A stretch of DNA of 64,000 nucleotides from JBCCJA01 sp039045975 (GCA_039045975.1 JBCCJA010000006.1:50414-114413); one strand, 5' to 3'; shown: positions 22,394-29,574, counted from the stretch's first letter. Translations and numbers: made by a program. The notes: generated by a model not told the origin, from the sequence alone.

Positions 22394-24673
22394 CTAAACT
22401 CGTCCCCGACGCACCCGGACCGCCCGCCCGTCGCGACGGAGCCACGCCGGAGTCGGTAACCACACGGGCCACAGCGACGGGAACGGCGAACCGGCCCCCG
22501 CGGCGGCCCCCGCCGCCGCCGGTAACACGATCGCGCCCGCCACGTCCTCGCCGCGAGGCGTACCGAACAGATCGAACGCCGGACCCGGGGCTGGAACGGC
22601 GATCGCCGACAGCGGCGAACCGTCGGCCGGCGTGTAATCCCCGTCCCCCGCCCCGTCGCCGGTCTCAGTCCCGCCGTCGCGGGTGAACCAGAACAGCGAC
22701 GATGTCGCGCTAACCGGGTCATTGAGGTAGCGAGAAAAAAGGCCGGTGAACTCGGGCGTGAACTCGGCCGACGCCGCGCGTTCGTAGAGGTTGCCGTAGA
22801 ACCCGCAGCCGTAGAGCGGCCCCCAGTTGCCGACGCGGCCGCCGTCCGCTCCGCCCTGACCGATCCCGAACAGATCGGACTTGATATTAAAATTCGAGAA
22901 CGCGTTCGCACGCACCGACGTGTGCCGGTGCACGAGCCCGCCCGACCCTTGGTCGTCGTATAATATATTTCCGCGTTCCCCGACGAACGAGTTGCCCCAC
23001 AGCAAGATGTGGCGGCAGTCGGTGGTGCTGCCGTCCCGCGAGACGCCGATCATCTCGCCGCCGCCGCCCGGGCCCGACCACTCGAAGACGTTGCCGACGA
23101 CCGCGACGCCCTCGGCGTTCGCGTCCTGGGCGATCTGGAGCGACGGCGTGGAGTCGCCGGCGTCGCCGACCCACGTGTTCGCGAAAATTAAATTCTGTTC
23201 GGCGAACGACCCGTTCGCCGGACGCTTGAACCCGCCCTGGGCGAAGCGGCACGCGGCGACGCGGAACCACCGCGTCGTGCCCAGCGATCCGCCCCGACAG
23301 CCGTCGAACTGATACGGGGCGACGCTCGTCGCGAGGATGGTGAGGTGCTGATTCTCGCCGAGGTCGCACTCGTCAAAATAACACCCGTCCGCCTTGTAGC
23401 CGTGGCCGACGGCCGGCTTCTCGGCGATGTCGAAGCGGCAGCGACGGAAGCGGACGAAGCGGCCGGAGTTTTGCCCGTCGAAGTAGGTGTTCTTCGACGC
23501 GTGCGAGATCGTGACGTCGCGGAACTCGACCCTCGTGTTCCGCGTCCGGATCAGCCCGTCGAGGCTGACGGTGACGGTCGTCGCGTCTTCGCCGTCGGCG
23601 GCGCGGACGACGCGGTACTCGGCCAGAGACTTCACGCTGCCCGTCAGGGCCGCCGCGACCGCGTGCGTGCCCGCCCGGAGCAAGACGACGTTCGCGTCGC
23701 CGGCGGCGTCGAGCGCCCCGCGGATCGTCGCGAACGGGGCGGCGTCGGCGGCCGCCGGGTCACCCGACGCGAGGCCGGTCGCGTCATCGCCGGCGGCCGC
23801 ATCGACGTAGGCGAAGACGTCGAGGGCCCCTTCTTTGTCACATGTGACCGAGCAGGTGTTGCGGCCGTAGACCTCGTCCGCCGACGTCACCCGGCCCGCG
23901 GTCGAGAGCACGGCCGCCGCCGGCCCCACGGCCGGGAGGACCTCGAAGTCGACGTCGACCCTCTCGCCCTGCGTGAAGCCGTCGACCGGGAACGCGTGGA
24001 GGAAGGCCGAATGCCAATACCCCGACCCGACCAGGCTGTCGCGTCGTGCGGCCGAGCGGACCGAGACCACCGCGGCTTCGACGTGACCCGAGTTCGCTCC
24101 GGTCGCGGTGAACCGGACGGCCGCGACGCCGTGGATGTGATAGGCGTCGACCGCGACGGCGAAGGCGTCCCGGACGCGTTCTCCCGACCGGACGCCGGCG
24201 ACGCCGTCCCACTGGGCGATCGGAACCGGCGTCGAAAGCGCCGACCCGTTCGCCGCAGCCAGGCCCGCGACCGCCGCGGAGGGCCCGCCGGCCACGCCCG
24301 AGTTGGCCCCCCACCCCGCCGGGACAGACAACAGCAGCGACGACGCCGTCGCGTCGACCCAGTCGGACAGGGCGACCCGGACGGTCAGGTCGCCGGCGTC
24401 GTCGACCTCGTCGAGCAAGGCTTGATCCGGGTACGGCAGCCGGACCGCGTGCGTCAGGTGGACGCGACGAGTCACGGTCGAGGCCGCCCCGGCCGACGTA
24501 AAGCCGGGGTCGGTGACGTCGAGGTAGGGCGTCGCCGCGGTCGGGCCGTTGGCGGCGTCGAGGCCGTAGCCGTAGGCCACGCTCCCGCCGTCGCCGCCCC
24601 AGCCCTCGACCGTCAGGTCGACGCCCCACCCGGTCGGGCGGACGGCCGCCGCGATGATGTCGCCCGTCGCCAC
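22394..24673 (-). CDS. Right-handed beta-helix protein
   Basis: A 759-residue protein from GTG 24673. Residues 1-285 are beta-rich with Gly/Ala-rich strands and no signal peptide. At about 288 the beta-helix begins with the common entry YVDAAAGDDATGLASGDPAA, then APFATIRGALDAAGDANVVL. About ten coils follow, with stacked turns such as VEFRDVTISHASKNTYFDGQ, ANTWVGDAG and VVGNVFEWSG. The C-terminus has a Gly/Ala/Pro linker and a hydrophobic-basic end (LWPVWLPTPAWLRRDGR). The fold suits a tail spike or polysaccharide-acting protein. Its place next to the integrase, far from the tail genes, is unusual and could mean lysogenic expression. Confidence 0.7.
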   Translation of the reverse strand: MATGDIIAAAVRPTGWGVDLTVEGWGGDGGSVAYGYGLDAANGPTAATPYLDVTDPGFTSAGAASTVTRRVHLTHAVRLPYPDQALLDEVDDAGDLTVRVALSDWVDATASSLLLSVPAGWGANSGVAGGPSAAVAGLAAANGSALSTPVPIAQWDGVAGVRSGERVRDAFAVAVDAYHIHGVAAVRFTATGANSGHVEAAVVSVRSAARRDSLVGSGYWHSAFLHAFPVDGFTQGERVDVDFEVLPAVGPAAAVLSTAGRVTSADEVYGRNTCSVTCDKEGALDVFAYVDAAAGDDATGLASGDPAAADAAPFATIRGALDAAGDANVVLLRAGTHAVAAALTGSVKSLAEYRVVRAADGEDATTVTVSLDGLIRTRNTRVEFRDVTISHASKNTYFDGQNSGRFVRFRRCRFDIAEKPAVGHGYKADGCYFDECDLGENQHLTILATSVAPYQFDGCRGGSLGTTRWFRVAACRFAQGGFKRPANGSFAEQNLIFANTWVGDAGDSTPSLQIAQDANAEGVAVVGNVFEWSGPGGGGEMIGVSRDGSTTDCRHILLWGNSFVGERGNILYDDQGSGGLVHRHTSVRANAFSNFNIKSDLFGIGQGGADGGRVGNWGPLYGCGFYGNLYERAASAEFTPEFTGLFSRYLNDPVSATSSLFWFTRDGGTETGDGAGDGDYTPADGSPLSAIAVPAPGPAFDLFGTPRGEDVAGAIVLPAAAGAAAGAGSPFPSLWPVWLPTPAWLRRDGRAVRVRRGRV

Positions 24674-24781
24674 GTCACACCCCCTGTGTGGTCGGGGGCC
24701 GATAGACGGCGAACGGGTCCACGCGGCGGCCGCCCACGAACCCGGCCGCCGCGTGGCAGGCAGGGACCGCCCCCGCCCGTG

Positions 24782-25936
24782 TCACTCCGCCCGGAAGCAG
24801 TCGGGCAGGCCCGCGCCCTCGAGCCCGACCCGCATCACCTCCCGCGGGTCGATGTAATTCTCGTCGGTGACGCGGTCGTCGAAGTCCTCGTCCCGCGGGA
24901 AGTCCTCGCCGTCGAGGGCGTGCCCGAGCACGTAGCCCGCCGCCTTCGGGTGGGCGACCGCCAGCCGCGTCGCCGCCCACTTCCGGAACGTCTTGAACGT
25001 CGCCTCGGGCCGGCCCGAGGCCGGCGCGAGGGTCGCGTTCCAGGTCGTCCGATAACCCTTCCGCGACGACCCGTCGGCCGCGTGGTGGCCCGGCCTGTTG
25101 AACCCCGGGAACAGGGGCCCAGCCGGCCGCCCTTCTCTGCCGAAGCGGTCGTGACGGGCCAGTGCCGCCGCGAAGAACGGCCACAGCCGGTCGACGATCG
25201 GCAGTTCGAGCACCTTGCGGGCCGCCCGCGTCTTCCGCGGGACGTACGTCAGCGTCCGGGCCGCCGGGTCGACGTTCTCCCACCGCAGCGCGACCAGGTC
25301 GCCGGTCCGGACCCCGTACGACAGCAGGACCGCGATCAGGAACCGCCACGTCTCGGGCGCCCTGGGATCGACGACGTATCCGCCCCCGTTCGTGTCGAAG
25401 CGACCCGGCGCGTGAACGACCGGGTAATCGACGCGGCCGCACGCCTCCCACAGGGCCGCCCAGCCGTCGGCGCTTGGCTGCCGAATACGGACGGGGGCGT
25501 CTTTGGGGAGCAGTCGCGAGACGGGACGCCGGGCCATGCGGGGCCGCGGAGTGAGGGCGATCACCCCGGCCCGCTCGGCGTCGTTCAGCACGGCCAAGAT
25601 GCACCGGCCGTACATGTTGACGGTCGCCGCCCGCCGCCCGCGGTCGAGGTGCAGGCCGTCCCGGAACGCCGAGACGTCGTCCCACACGATGTCGCCGACG
25701 GGCCGGTTGCCCGTCTCCCGTTCCCATGCGGCGAACGCCGTCCGATACAGACTCTTCGTCGATGCGGTCAGCTTCCGCCCGGTCCCGTCGAGCTCGGCCT
25801 TTTCGAGGTGCCTTTTCCAGTACTCCCGGAGCGTGAGCCCGGCGTCGCCGCAGGAGGCGGGCCCCTTGCCGGCGGCGGCGAGTTCCTCTCCGGCGGCGGC
25901 GGGCTCCTCCCCGGTAAACAGTCGCAGTGCGGTCAT
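24782..25936 (-). CDS. int: Phage integrase (tyrosine recombinase)
   Basis: A 384-residue protein with GAGGA upstream of the ATG. An N-terminal SAM-like domain (LTLREYWKRHLEKAELDG, TKSLYRTAFAAWERETGNRP) is followed by the catalytic domain. The catalytic residues are Arg210 in SYGVRTGDLVALRWE, Lys235 in YVPRKTRAARK, a box II variant with Arg324 in TFRKWAATRL, His339 in VLGHAL and nucleophile Tyr361 in TDENYIDP. The usual box II HxxR is changed to a KxxxxR form, as often seen in planctomycete integrases. It lies 2.8 kb from tRNA-Val and inside the repressor-controlled early operon. About 250 bases before it hold no convincing gene. Confidence 0.88.
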   Translation of the reverse strand: MTALRLFTGEEPAAAGEELAAAGKGPASCGDAGLTLREYWKRHLEKAELDGTGRKLTASTKSLYRTAFAAWERETGNRPVGDIVWDDVSAFRDGLHLDRGRRAATVNMYGRCILAVLNDAERAGVIALTPRPRMARRPVSRLLPKDAPVRIRQPSADGWAALWEACGRVDYPVVHAPGRFDTNGGGYVVDPRAPETWRFLIAVLLSYGVRTGDLVALRWENVDPAARTLTYVPRKTRAARKVLELPIVDRLWPFFAAALARHDRFGREGRPAGPLFPGFNRPGHHAADGSSRKGYRTTWNATLAPASGRPEATFKTFRKWAATRLAVAHPKAAGYVLGHALDGEDFPRDEDFDDRVTDENYIDPREVMRVGLEGAGLPDCFRAE

Positions 25937-26185
25937 GTTGGTCCTCGCGGGTGCGGGACCGCCCGGCGGGGGACGCGGCGTCCGCGTCGCTTCCCCCGCC
26001 GGCCTCCTGCCTGCCCTCCGTGCGGGCGGCTTCGGTGGATCTGGGTTCCGTCGTCCGCCGGACGCCGCCGGCGGGAAAAGGTCGTAGGCCCGCCGCGACC
26101 GGCGGCGAAGGCGTCGGTCGACCCCCGTCCCGTAGACGGGCGTGGCCCGTTCCGGTCGTGGCGGTCGCAGCGGTTTCGCGGGGGG

Positions 26186-26494
26186 TCATCGGCCGCCCCC
26201 GCGTTCCGCGGTTAGGGCCGCCAGAACCTCCTTGCCGATCTCGCCGGCCGCCCGGTTGCCGATGGTGTTCGCGTGCACCGCGAGCGAATAATCGAGCGGG
26301 TTGACGCCGGTGTTGTCTCGACCCGAGGCGATGCCGGCCCGGTCGCGGGCGTTGGCCAGATGGGCGTTCGCCATCGCGCGGGCTTCGAGGTCGGTCGCGT
26401 GGACCGACAGCACGGCATGGAGCAGCGACATCGTCGCCGAGGCGAGGTCGGCGACCGCGCTTTCGAGCCGGGCGATCCGCTCCGCGTCAGTCAT
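26186..26494 (-). CDS. Small unknown phage protein
   Basis: A 102-residue protein starting MTDAERIARLESAVADLASA, overlapping the previous stop by ATGA. The first ~45 residues form a helix or coiled coil (ATMSLLHAVLSVHATDLEAR). The C-terminal part (NPLDYSLAVHANTIGNRAAG, then EIGKEVLAALTAERG) is helical. No family is recognised. Confidence 0.55.
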   Translation of the reverse strand: MTDAERIARLESAVADLASATMSLLHAVLSVHATDLEARAMANAHLANARDRAGIASGRDNTGVNPLDYSLAVHANTIGNRAAGEIGKEVLAALTAERGGGR

Positions 26495-26799
26495 CGCCCC
26501 GCCCCCTCGGGGCCTGCTTCGACGACGGCGAGCCGTCGGGGCTCGTGCCATTCGATCCCCGGGCCGTTGAAGGCGTCGGGCCACGCGACGAGCACCTCGC
26601 CGCGCTCATTGCGGCGGACGACCACGCCCCGCCCATAGCTGCGATCGAAGGGGAACATCTCGACCGAGTCGCCGAAGCCCGGAGGCCGTGCGGCCTTCGC
26701 GGCGTCGCCTTTCTCGGCCGCAGGTTCAGGGGCCGGACCGTTCGCGACCTCGCCGTGGCCGGCGGCTATCAGCGGGTCGGTTTTCAATGGGTCCGCCAT
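26491..26799 (-). CDS. Small unknown phage protein with SH3-like C-terminus
   Basis: A 102-residue protein whose ATG overlaps the previous stop (TAATG). The N-terminal 40 residues are Pro/Ala/Glu-rich. The C-terminal part FPFDRSYGRGVVVRRNERGE, then VLVAWPDAFNGPGIEWHEPR, looks like a small beta-barrel of the SH3-like type that reads GxVVxxxxxGxVLVxW. The fold is inferred from strand pattern; function unknown. Confidence 0.55.
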   Translation of the reverse strand: MADPLKTDPLIAAGHGEVANGPAPEPAAEKGDAAKAARPPGFGDSVEMFPFDRSYGRGVVVRRNERGEVLVAWPDAFNGPGIEWHEPRRLAVVEAGPEGAGR

Positions 26800-27344
26800 T
26801 AGACCCCCGCCCCGTTGGTGTCCGGCGACGGCTCGACCTTGTCGGCACCACGGTCGCCCTCGTCGGCGCCCGCTTCGACCACCGTGCACGCCGTGAAACC
26901 ACGCGGCAGACGGTCGCCGAAGCGGTCCTTCAGGGACGCCGTGATCTCCTCGCCGGTCGGGACAACGCCCTCCTGCCGTCTCCGGGCGATGATTTCACGG
27001 GCCGCATCGCCGATCTCCTCGACCGTCGCGACGTCGCGACGCCCGGCCTCGTCCGGATAGCCGAACCCTTCGGTCACATCCCGCAGCCAGCCGGGGCGTT
27101 GCGATTCGACCCGGTCGATCCGCCGCACGAGAGCCTTCAGTGACTCTTCGATGGCGAACGCGATGTCGGCGTTGCGAGGCCGGCCGAGCAGGCACTGGAC
27201 CTGCCGCAGCGCGACGAGGGCCGATGCAACCCGCTCTGTCTCCGGCTTGGTTTCGTCGGCGAGGGCCTCGATCGCGGTCTCGACGCCGAATTGGGCTGTC
27301 GCCGCCGTGGAGCGGAGCGACGTGATGGAATCGCAGAATGACAT
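26799..27344 (-). CDS. First gene of the early operon, unknown function
   Basis: A 181-residue protein starting MSFCDSITSLRSTAATAQFG. It is helical, with a long acidic-basic segment (AIEALADETKPETERVASAL, VALRQVQCLLGRPRNADIAF) and a second part with EIIARRRQEGVVPTGEEITA, LKDRFGDRLPRG. No clear ribosome site precedes ATG 27344. An in-frame extension to 27,545 exists but runs through the hairpins of the leader, so I prefer 27,344. It is the first gene after the repressor-controlled promoter. No family is recognised. Confidence 0.5.
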   Translation of the reverse strand: MSFCDSITSLRSTAATAQFGVETAIEALADETKPETERVASALVALRQVQCLLGRPRNADIAFAIEESLKALVRRIDRVESQRPGWLRDVTEGFGYPDEAGRRDVATVEEIGDAAREIIARRRQEGVVPTGEEITASLKDRFGDRLPRGFTACTVVEAGADEGDRGADKVEPSPDTNGAGV

Positions 27345-27523
27345 GGGCCGGCTCGGTTGGTGGCCGGCCGCGGGAGAAGCGGCTCGCGGGTCGCGGGTCG
27401 TCGGGGCGTCCCGGGCCGAATCGCCGACCGCCGAAGGGTCCGCACGACAGGTGGGCCGACTCCCCCGGACCGACGCCTCGGTCCGTTGCGCGAGCAGCTT
27501 CTCCCGAGGCCGGCTTGTCTGGA

Positions 27524-27580
27524 GCCGGCCCCCGCTCAGGGCCACAAGAGCGGGGGCCGGCGGTCAACCGCCGGCCCCCC
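27524..27580 (-). promoter_or_regulatory. Early-operon leader with mutually exclusive GC hairpins
   Basis: The 27,345-27,632 leader holds no convincing gene. Within it GCCGGCCCCCGCTC (27524-27537) pairs perfectly with GAGCGGGGGCCGGC (27548-27561). The same middle arm can instead pair with GCCGGCCCCCC (27570-27580) through the palindrome CCGGCGGTCAACCGCCGG (27558-27575). Three arms competing for one partner is the layout of an attenuator or of an immunity RNA leader. On the early transcript the 27,580 arm is made first. Confidence 0.5.
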
Positions 27581-27632
27581 CACGACTCGCGTCGCGGACT
27601 CACCCGGCGGCGTCGCTCACGCGACGGCCGCC

Positions 27633-27661
27633 ACTATTGTTACCATTTGGTAACACGTCAA
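27633..27661 (-). promoter_or_regulatory. Early promoter with operator as its spacer
   Basis: On the minus strand TTGACG (27661-27656) and AATAGT (27638-27633) are separated by exactly 17 bases, a good sigma-70 pair in very GC-rich DNA. The whole spacer is the operator palindrome. Transcription would start near 27,626 and run into the leftward early operon beginning at 27,344. Repressor bound between the -35 and -10 boxes would block polymerase. Confidence 0.7.
27638..27655. promoter_or_regulatory. Operator 1, perfect 18-bp palindrome
   Basis: TGTTACCATTTGGTAACA reads the same on both strands except for the central bases (arms TGTTACCA and TGGTAACA). It lies 3 bases from the repressor gene stop and between the -35 and -10 boxes of the early promoter. 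A second, less perfect GTTACCA site lies at the other end of the repressor gene. Confidence 0.75.
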
Positions 27662-27900
27662 GCGCTGATCGGTATTTCTTTTTCGGTCTCGATTCGCACC
27701 GACGCTCGAATCCCGCACGCTTTCATCGCGCCTTCTAAAAACCGGTCGCTAGGCGCTTTCCGACCTGAAAGCGTGAGTGATACCTGCGAGTGGGAGAGAC
27801 CCGATTCGCGTGAGATGTCCGCCTGCGTGACGTCACCGTCGGCGACTCTTTCGCGGATCGCCTTCATGATCGGGTCGACGAGCGTCTTCATCGGCACCAT
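27658..27900 (-). CDS. Small helix-turn-helix repressor, likely lysogeny regulator
   Basis: An 80-residue Cro/CI-type protein. The helix-turn-helix is DVTQADISRESGLSHSQVSL followed by TLSGRKAPSDRFLEGAMK. The tail IRASVRIETEKEIPISA may serve dimer contacts. There is no CI-like cleavage domain, so SOS induction would need another route. The gene is flanked by two GTTACCA operators, one in its own promoter and one in the early promoter, which is the layout of an autoregulated lysogeny switch. The start ATG is 6 bases after a TATATT box, so the message may be leaderless. Confidence 0.8.
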   Translation of the reverse strand: MVPMKTLVDPIMKAIRERVADGDVTQADISRESGLSHSQVSLTLSGRKAPSDRFLEGAMKACGIRASVRIETEKEIPISA

Positions 27901-27906
27901 GCCTCG

Positions 27907-27928
27907 AATATAGCGGTTACCAATTGGA
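27907..27928 (-). promoter_or_regulatory. Repressor promoter with operator 2
   Basis: On the minus strand TATATT (27912-27907) ends 6 bases before the repressor ATG, giving a start site at or within a base or two of that ATG, hence a leaderless message. The bases upstream contain CCAATTGGTAAC, an imperfect copy of operator 1 (GTTACCA half-site 27916-27922). No good -35 box is seen. Confidence 0.6.
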
Positions 27929-27933
27929 TTCGG

Positions 27934-28641
27934 CTACACATGACCTCGACCGATCCCGTCCAGCAGGTCGGCGGCCAGGCGGTCGTCGCGATCGCGCCGC
28001 ACGTCGCCTTCGGTCGCCTCGCGGCGGGCACGCGACTCCGCCCGCGGGGCCGTCCGCCGCGTCTCCGGTGAAGCCGCAGACGCCGAATCGGCCCCGGCCC
28101 GCGCGGCGGTACCCGCCGTCCGCCTGAGTTTTCCCCGGGCGTAGAGCCCGCCGGCCGCGGCGGCCGGCACGGAAGCGAAAAGCAGAAAACGCCAATCGGG
28201 AGGGGCCGGGTCGCCGACAGCAGTCGCGGCATGCCCGGGCGGAAACCGTCCTGTCTCGCGCGACCCGACGAGCGACGCGGCGACTCGATGCAAGGGTTCG
28301 AGCGACAGATACGACACTTCGTCGGGAGCCGGGTTCCGACCGAGAAATTCCTTAGCGGCGGCAAAAAACTCCGGATCGGGGCGGATCAGGCGTAACGGGA
28401 CCTCGGGACAGTCTTTGACCCGGCGTGCGAAGAAATTCAGCGCGTAGCGGTCGCCGTCGGGCGTCTCGATCCAGTGAAGCTCGACGTCGCGGTAAGGCTC
28501 GCCGGTGACAAGGACCTGGTCGAAGACCAGCGGCCACGCCTCACCGAAGTCGGCTTTCGAGACGAGCCGCGTGCCGGCGTGCGTTTCGACAGCCGACGCC
28601 GACGCGATCACCCCCAACAACAGAATCCCCGTCCGGATCAC
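27934..28641 (-). CDS. DUF2511-like secreted or membrane protein, candidate conversion gene
   Basis: A 235-residue protein from GTG 28641, chosen for GGGGAG just upstream. Residues 1-20 are a signal peptide (IRTGILLLGVIASASA). The mature part begins GTRLVSKADFGEAWPLVFDQ, then DGDRYALNFFARR, resembling the DUF2511/YebY pattern. Residues ~150-172 form a membrane segment (DWRFLLFASVPAAAAGGLYA). The last 60 are an Arg/Ala-rich, probably cytoplasmic tail. It lies between the repressor and the tRNA, outside the early operon, where phages keep genes expressed in the lysogen. Family match is by eye and moderate. Confidence 0.6.
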   Translation of the reverse strand: MIRTGILLLGVIASASAVETHAGTRLVSKADFGEAWPLVFDQVLVTGEPYRDVELHWIETPDGDRYALNFFARRVKDCPEVPLRLIRPDPEFFAAAKEFLGRNPAPDEVSYLSLEPLHRVAASLVGSRETGRFPPGHAATAVGDPAPPDWRFLLFASVPAAAAGGLYARGKLRRTAGTAARAGADSASAASPETRRTAPRAESRARREATEGDVRRDRDDRLAADLLDGIGRGHV

Positions 28642-28664
28642 CGCGTCTCCCCGCCTGTCCACCG

Positions 28665-28703
28665 ACCGTGGACCTCACGCCATCAAGGCGTAAGGTCCAC
28701 GGT
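28665..28703. repeat. Long hairpin between prophage end and tRNA-Val
   Basis: ACCGTGGACCT-C-ACGCC (28665-28681) pairs with GGCGT-A-AGGTCCACGGT (28687-28703), 16 pairs with one C/A mismatch and a 5-base loop. It lies just upstream of the secreted-protein gene and 54 bases from the tRNA 3' end. No U-run follows on either strand. It may be an end-of-tRNA transcript stem or an element of the attachment region. Confidence 0.55.
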
Positions 28704-28756
28704 CCGAACTCGGGCCGTTTGGAGCGATGAGGCAAAGCTCGACCGCCCCCGGCCAA

Positions 28757-28830
28757 TGGACGATCCCGGACTCGAACCGGGGACCTCTTGCGTGTGAAGC
28801 AAGCGCTCTAACCAACTGAGCTAACCGTCC
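28757..28830 (-). tRNA. tRNA-Val (anticodon CAC), likely phage attachment gene
   Basis: A complete 74-base cloverleaf. The acceptor GGACGGT pairs with ATCGTCC (one G-T), the D-arm is GCTCAGTTGGTTAGAGC, and the anticodon stem CTTGC/GCAAG encloses TTCACAC with anticodon CAC. The T-arm CCCGGTTCGAGTCCGGG follows. CCA is not encoded. Its 3' end faces the prophage. Confidence 0.95.
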
Positions 28831-28998
28831 GCGGTTTGCAGTCATACCGCCCGCCGGTCCGCCTCGGCAAGGTCTCGGGGCGACGCCGGTGACGGCCACG
28901 GAAACTCTCGGGCGAGTCCGCAACGTGCCGGTCGGTCAAGCCCTGAGTCGCGATCCGGGAACCCTTTTTCGATTCCGTTCGCGCGAACCGAAAACGCA

Positions 28999-29026
28999 TT
29001 GGCCGCGTCTGATGGGATGCTATGTT
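28999..29026 (+). promoter_or_regulatory. Possible hpf promoter
   Basis: TTGGCC and TATGTT are separated by 16 bases, about 60 bases before the hpf start codon. The -10 box is fair, the -35 weak. The 258 bases between tRNA-Val and hpf contain nothing else I can name. Confidence 0.35.
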
Positions 29027-29088
29027 AAGGGTCGGAGGTCGGCACTCGTCGGCCCGTCGCGTCTGTCTCAAACAGGAGAACAGGACAC

Positions 29089-29433
29089 ATGCTCGTCACC
29101 GCCACCACCAGCGCCGGCCCTCTGTCCGACTCGCTGCGTGAGTTCGTCACCGAGAAGCTCGGGACCGCCCTAGACCATCACGAGCGGCTCGTCCGCTCGG
29201 CGACAGTCCGGATCGAGGACATCAACGGGGCGCATCGCGGCGGAGAGGACCAGCTCTGTCGGCTCGTGATCTCGCTCGTGCGACTCCCGAGTGTCGTGAT
29301 CGAAGAGCGGGCCGAGAGTGTGTTCGCGGCCGTCTCGGCGGCCGCCGAACGGGCCGGACGGGCGGTGACGAAGGCGGTCGACAAGCGTCGCAAGAAGCCG
29401 ATCCACCACCGCAAACCGCACGAGGCGGCCTGA
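29089..29433 (+). CDS. hpf: Ribosome hibernation factor, HPF/RaiA family
   Basis: A 114-residue protein starting MLVTATTSAGPLSDSLREFV. It has the family's beta-alpha-beta-beta-beta-alpha layout: EKLGTALDHHERLVRSATVR, then DQLCRLVISLVRLPSVVIEE, and the second helix with VFAAVSAAAERAGRAVTKAV ending in basic residues. Such proteins bind the 30S decoding site in slow growth and stop translation. Length is that of the short HPF/RaiA type. It stands alone between tRNA-Val and the SDR gene and is followed by an intrinsic terminator. Confidence 0.82.
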   Translation: MLVTATTSAGPLSDSLREFVTEKLGTALDHHERLVRSATVRIEDINGAHRGGEDQLCRLVISLVRLPSVVIEERAESVFAAVSAAAERAGRAVTKAVDKRRKKPIHHRKPHEAA

Positions 29434-29460
29434 CGCCGTCCCCGTTCGGAATGAGACCGG

Positions 29461-29496
29461 GGCCCGGGCGGCAACGCCCGGGCCTTTTCTCTTTTC
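29461..29496 (+). terminator. Intrinsic terminator after hpf
   Basis: GGCCCGGGC (29461-29469) pairs with GCCCGGGCC (29476-29484) around GGCAAC, followed by TTTTCTCTTTTC. Stem and U-run are both good for the + strand. Confidence 0.85.
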
Positions 29497-29574
29497 AGGG
29501 TTCGGCCCGACGCGGCGACTCGCCCGTAACGGGATGCTCGTTCTTCTTCGTCGCCGGGTGACTGGGAGGACCGC

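Larger units (their letters stand above)
1..28756. mobile_element. Prophage of a lambda-like tailed phage, left part missing
   Basis: A continuous block of phage genes ends at the tRNA-Val gene. It contains a tyrosine recombinase, a repressor with operators, a replication gene with iterons, a sigma factor, tail fibre-like proteins and a lambda-ordered head module (terminase, gpW-like, portal, protease, capsid). The tRNA is on the minus strand, so its 3' end faces the prophage, the usual geometry for integration into a tRNA 3' end. The right border at 28,756 is inferred from that; the left border and the other attachment site lie outside the window. Almost every gene is leftward and overlaps its neighbour by 1-11 bases. 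Confidence 0.9.

Noticed and set aside
24675..26189. Minus-strand frame starting with an ATGA overlap at 26,189 and running through the integrase
   Set aside because: The start is coupled like a real gene, but from 25,936 it is out of frame with the integrase and the first ~85 residues are low-complexity. I leave 25,937-26,185 as unassigned.
23345..26215. Very long open frame on the + strand (956 codons) opposite the beta-helix and integrase genes
   Set aside because: It is antisense to two well-supported proteins, has no family-like blocks and the Arg/Pro/Gly bias expected for a frame opposite GC-rich genes.
27345..27545. N-terminal extension of the first early gene to 27,545
   Set aside because: It would translate through the competing hairpins, giving a Ser/Arg/Pro-rich segment unlike the rest of the protein.
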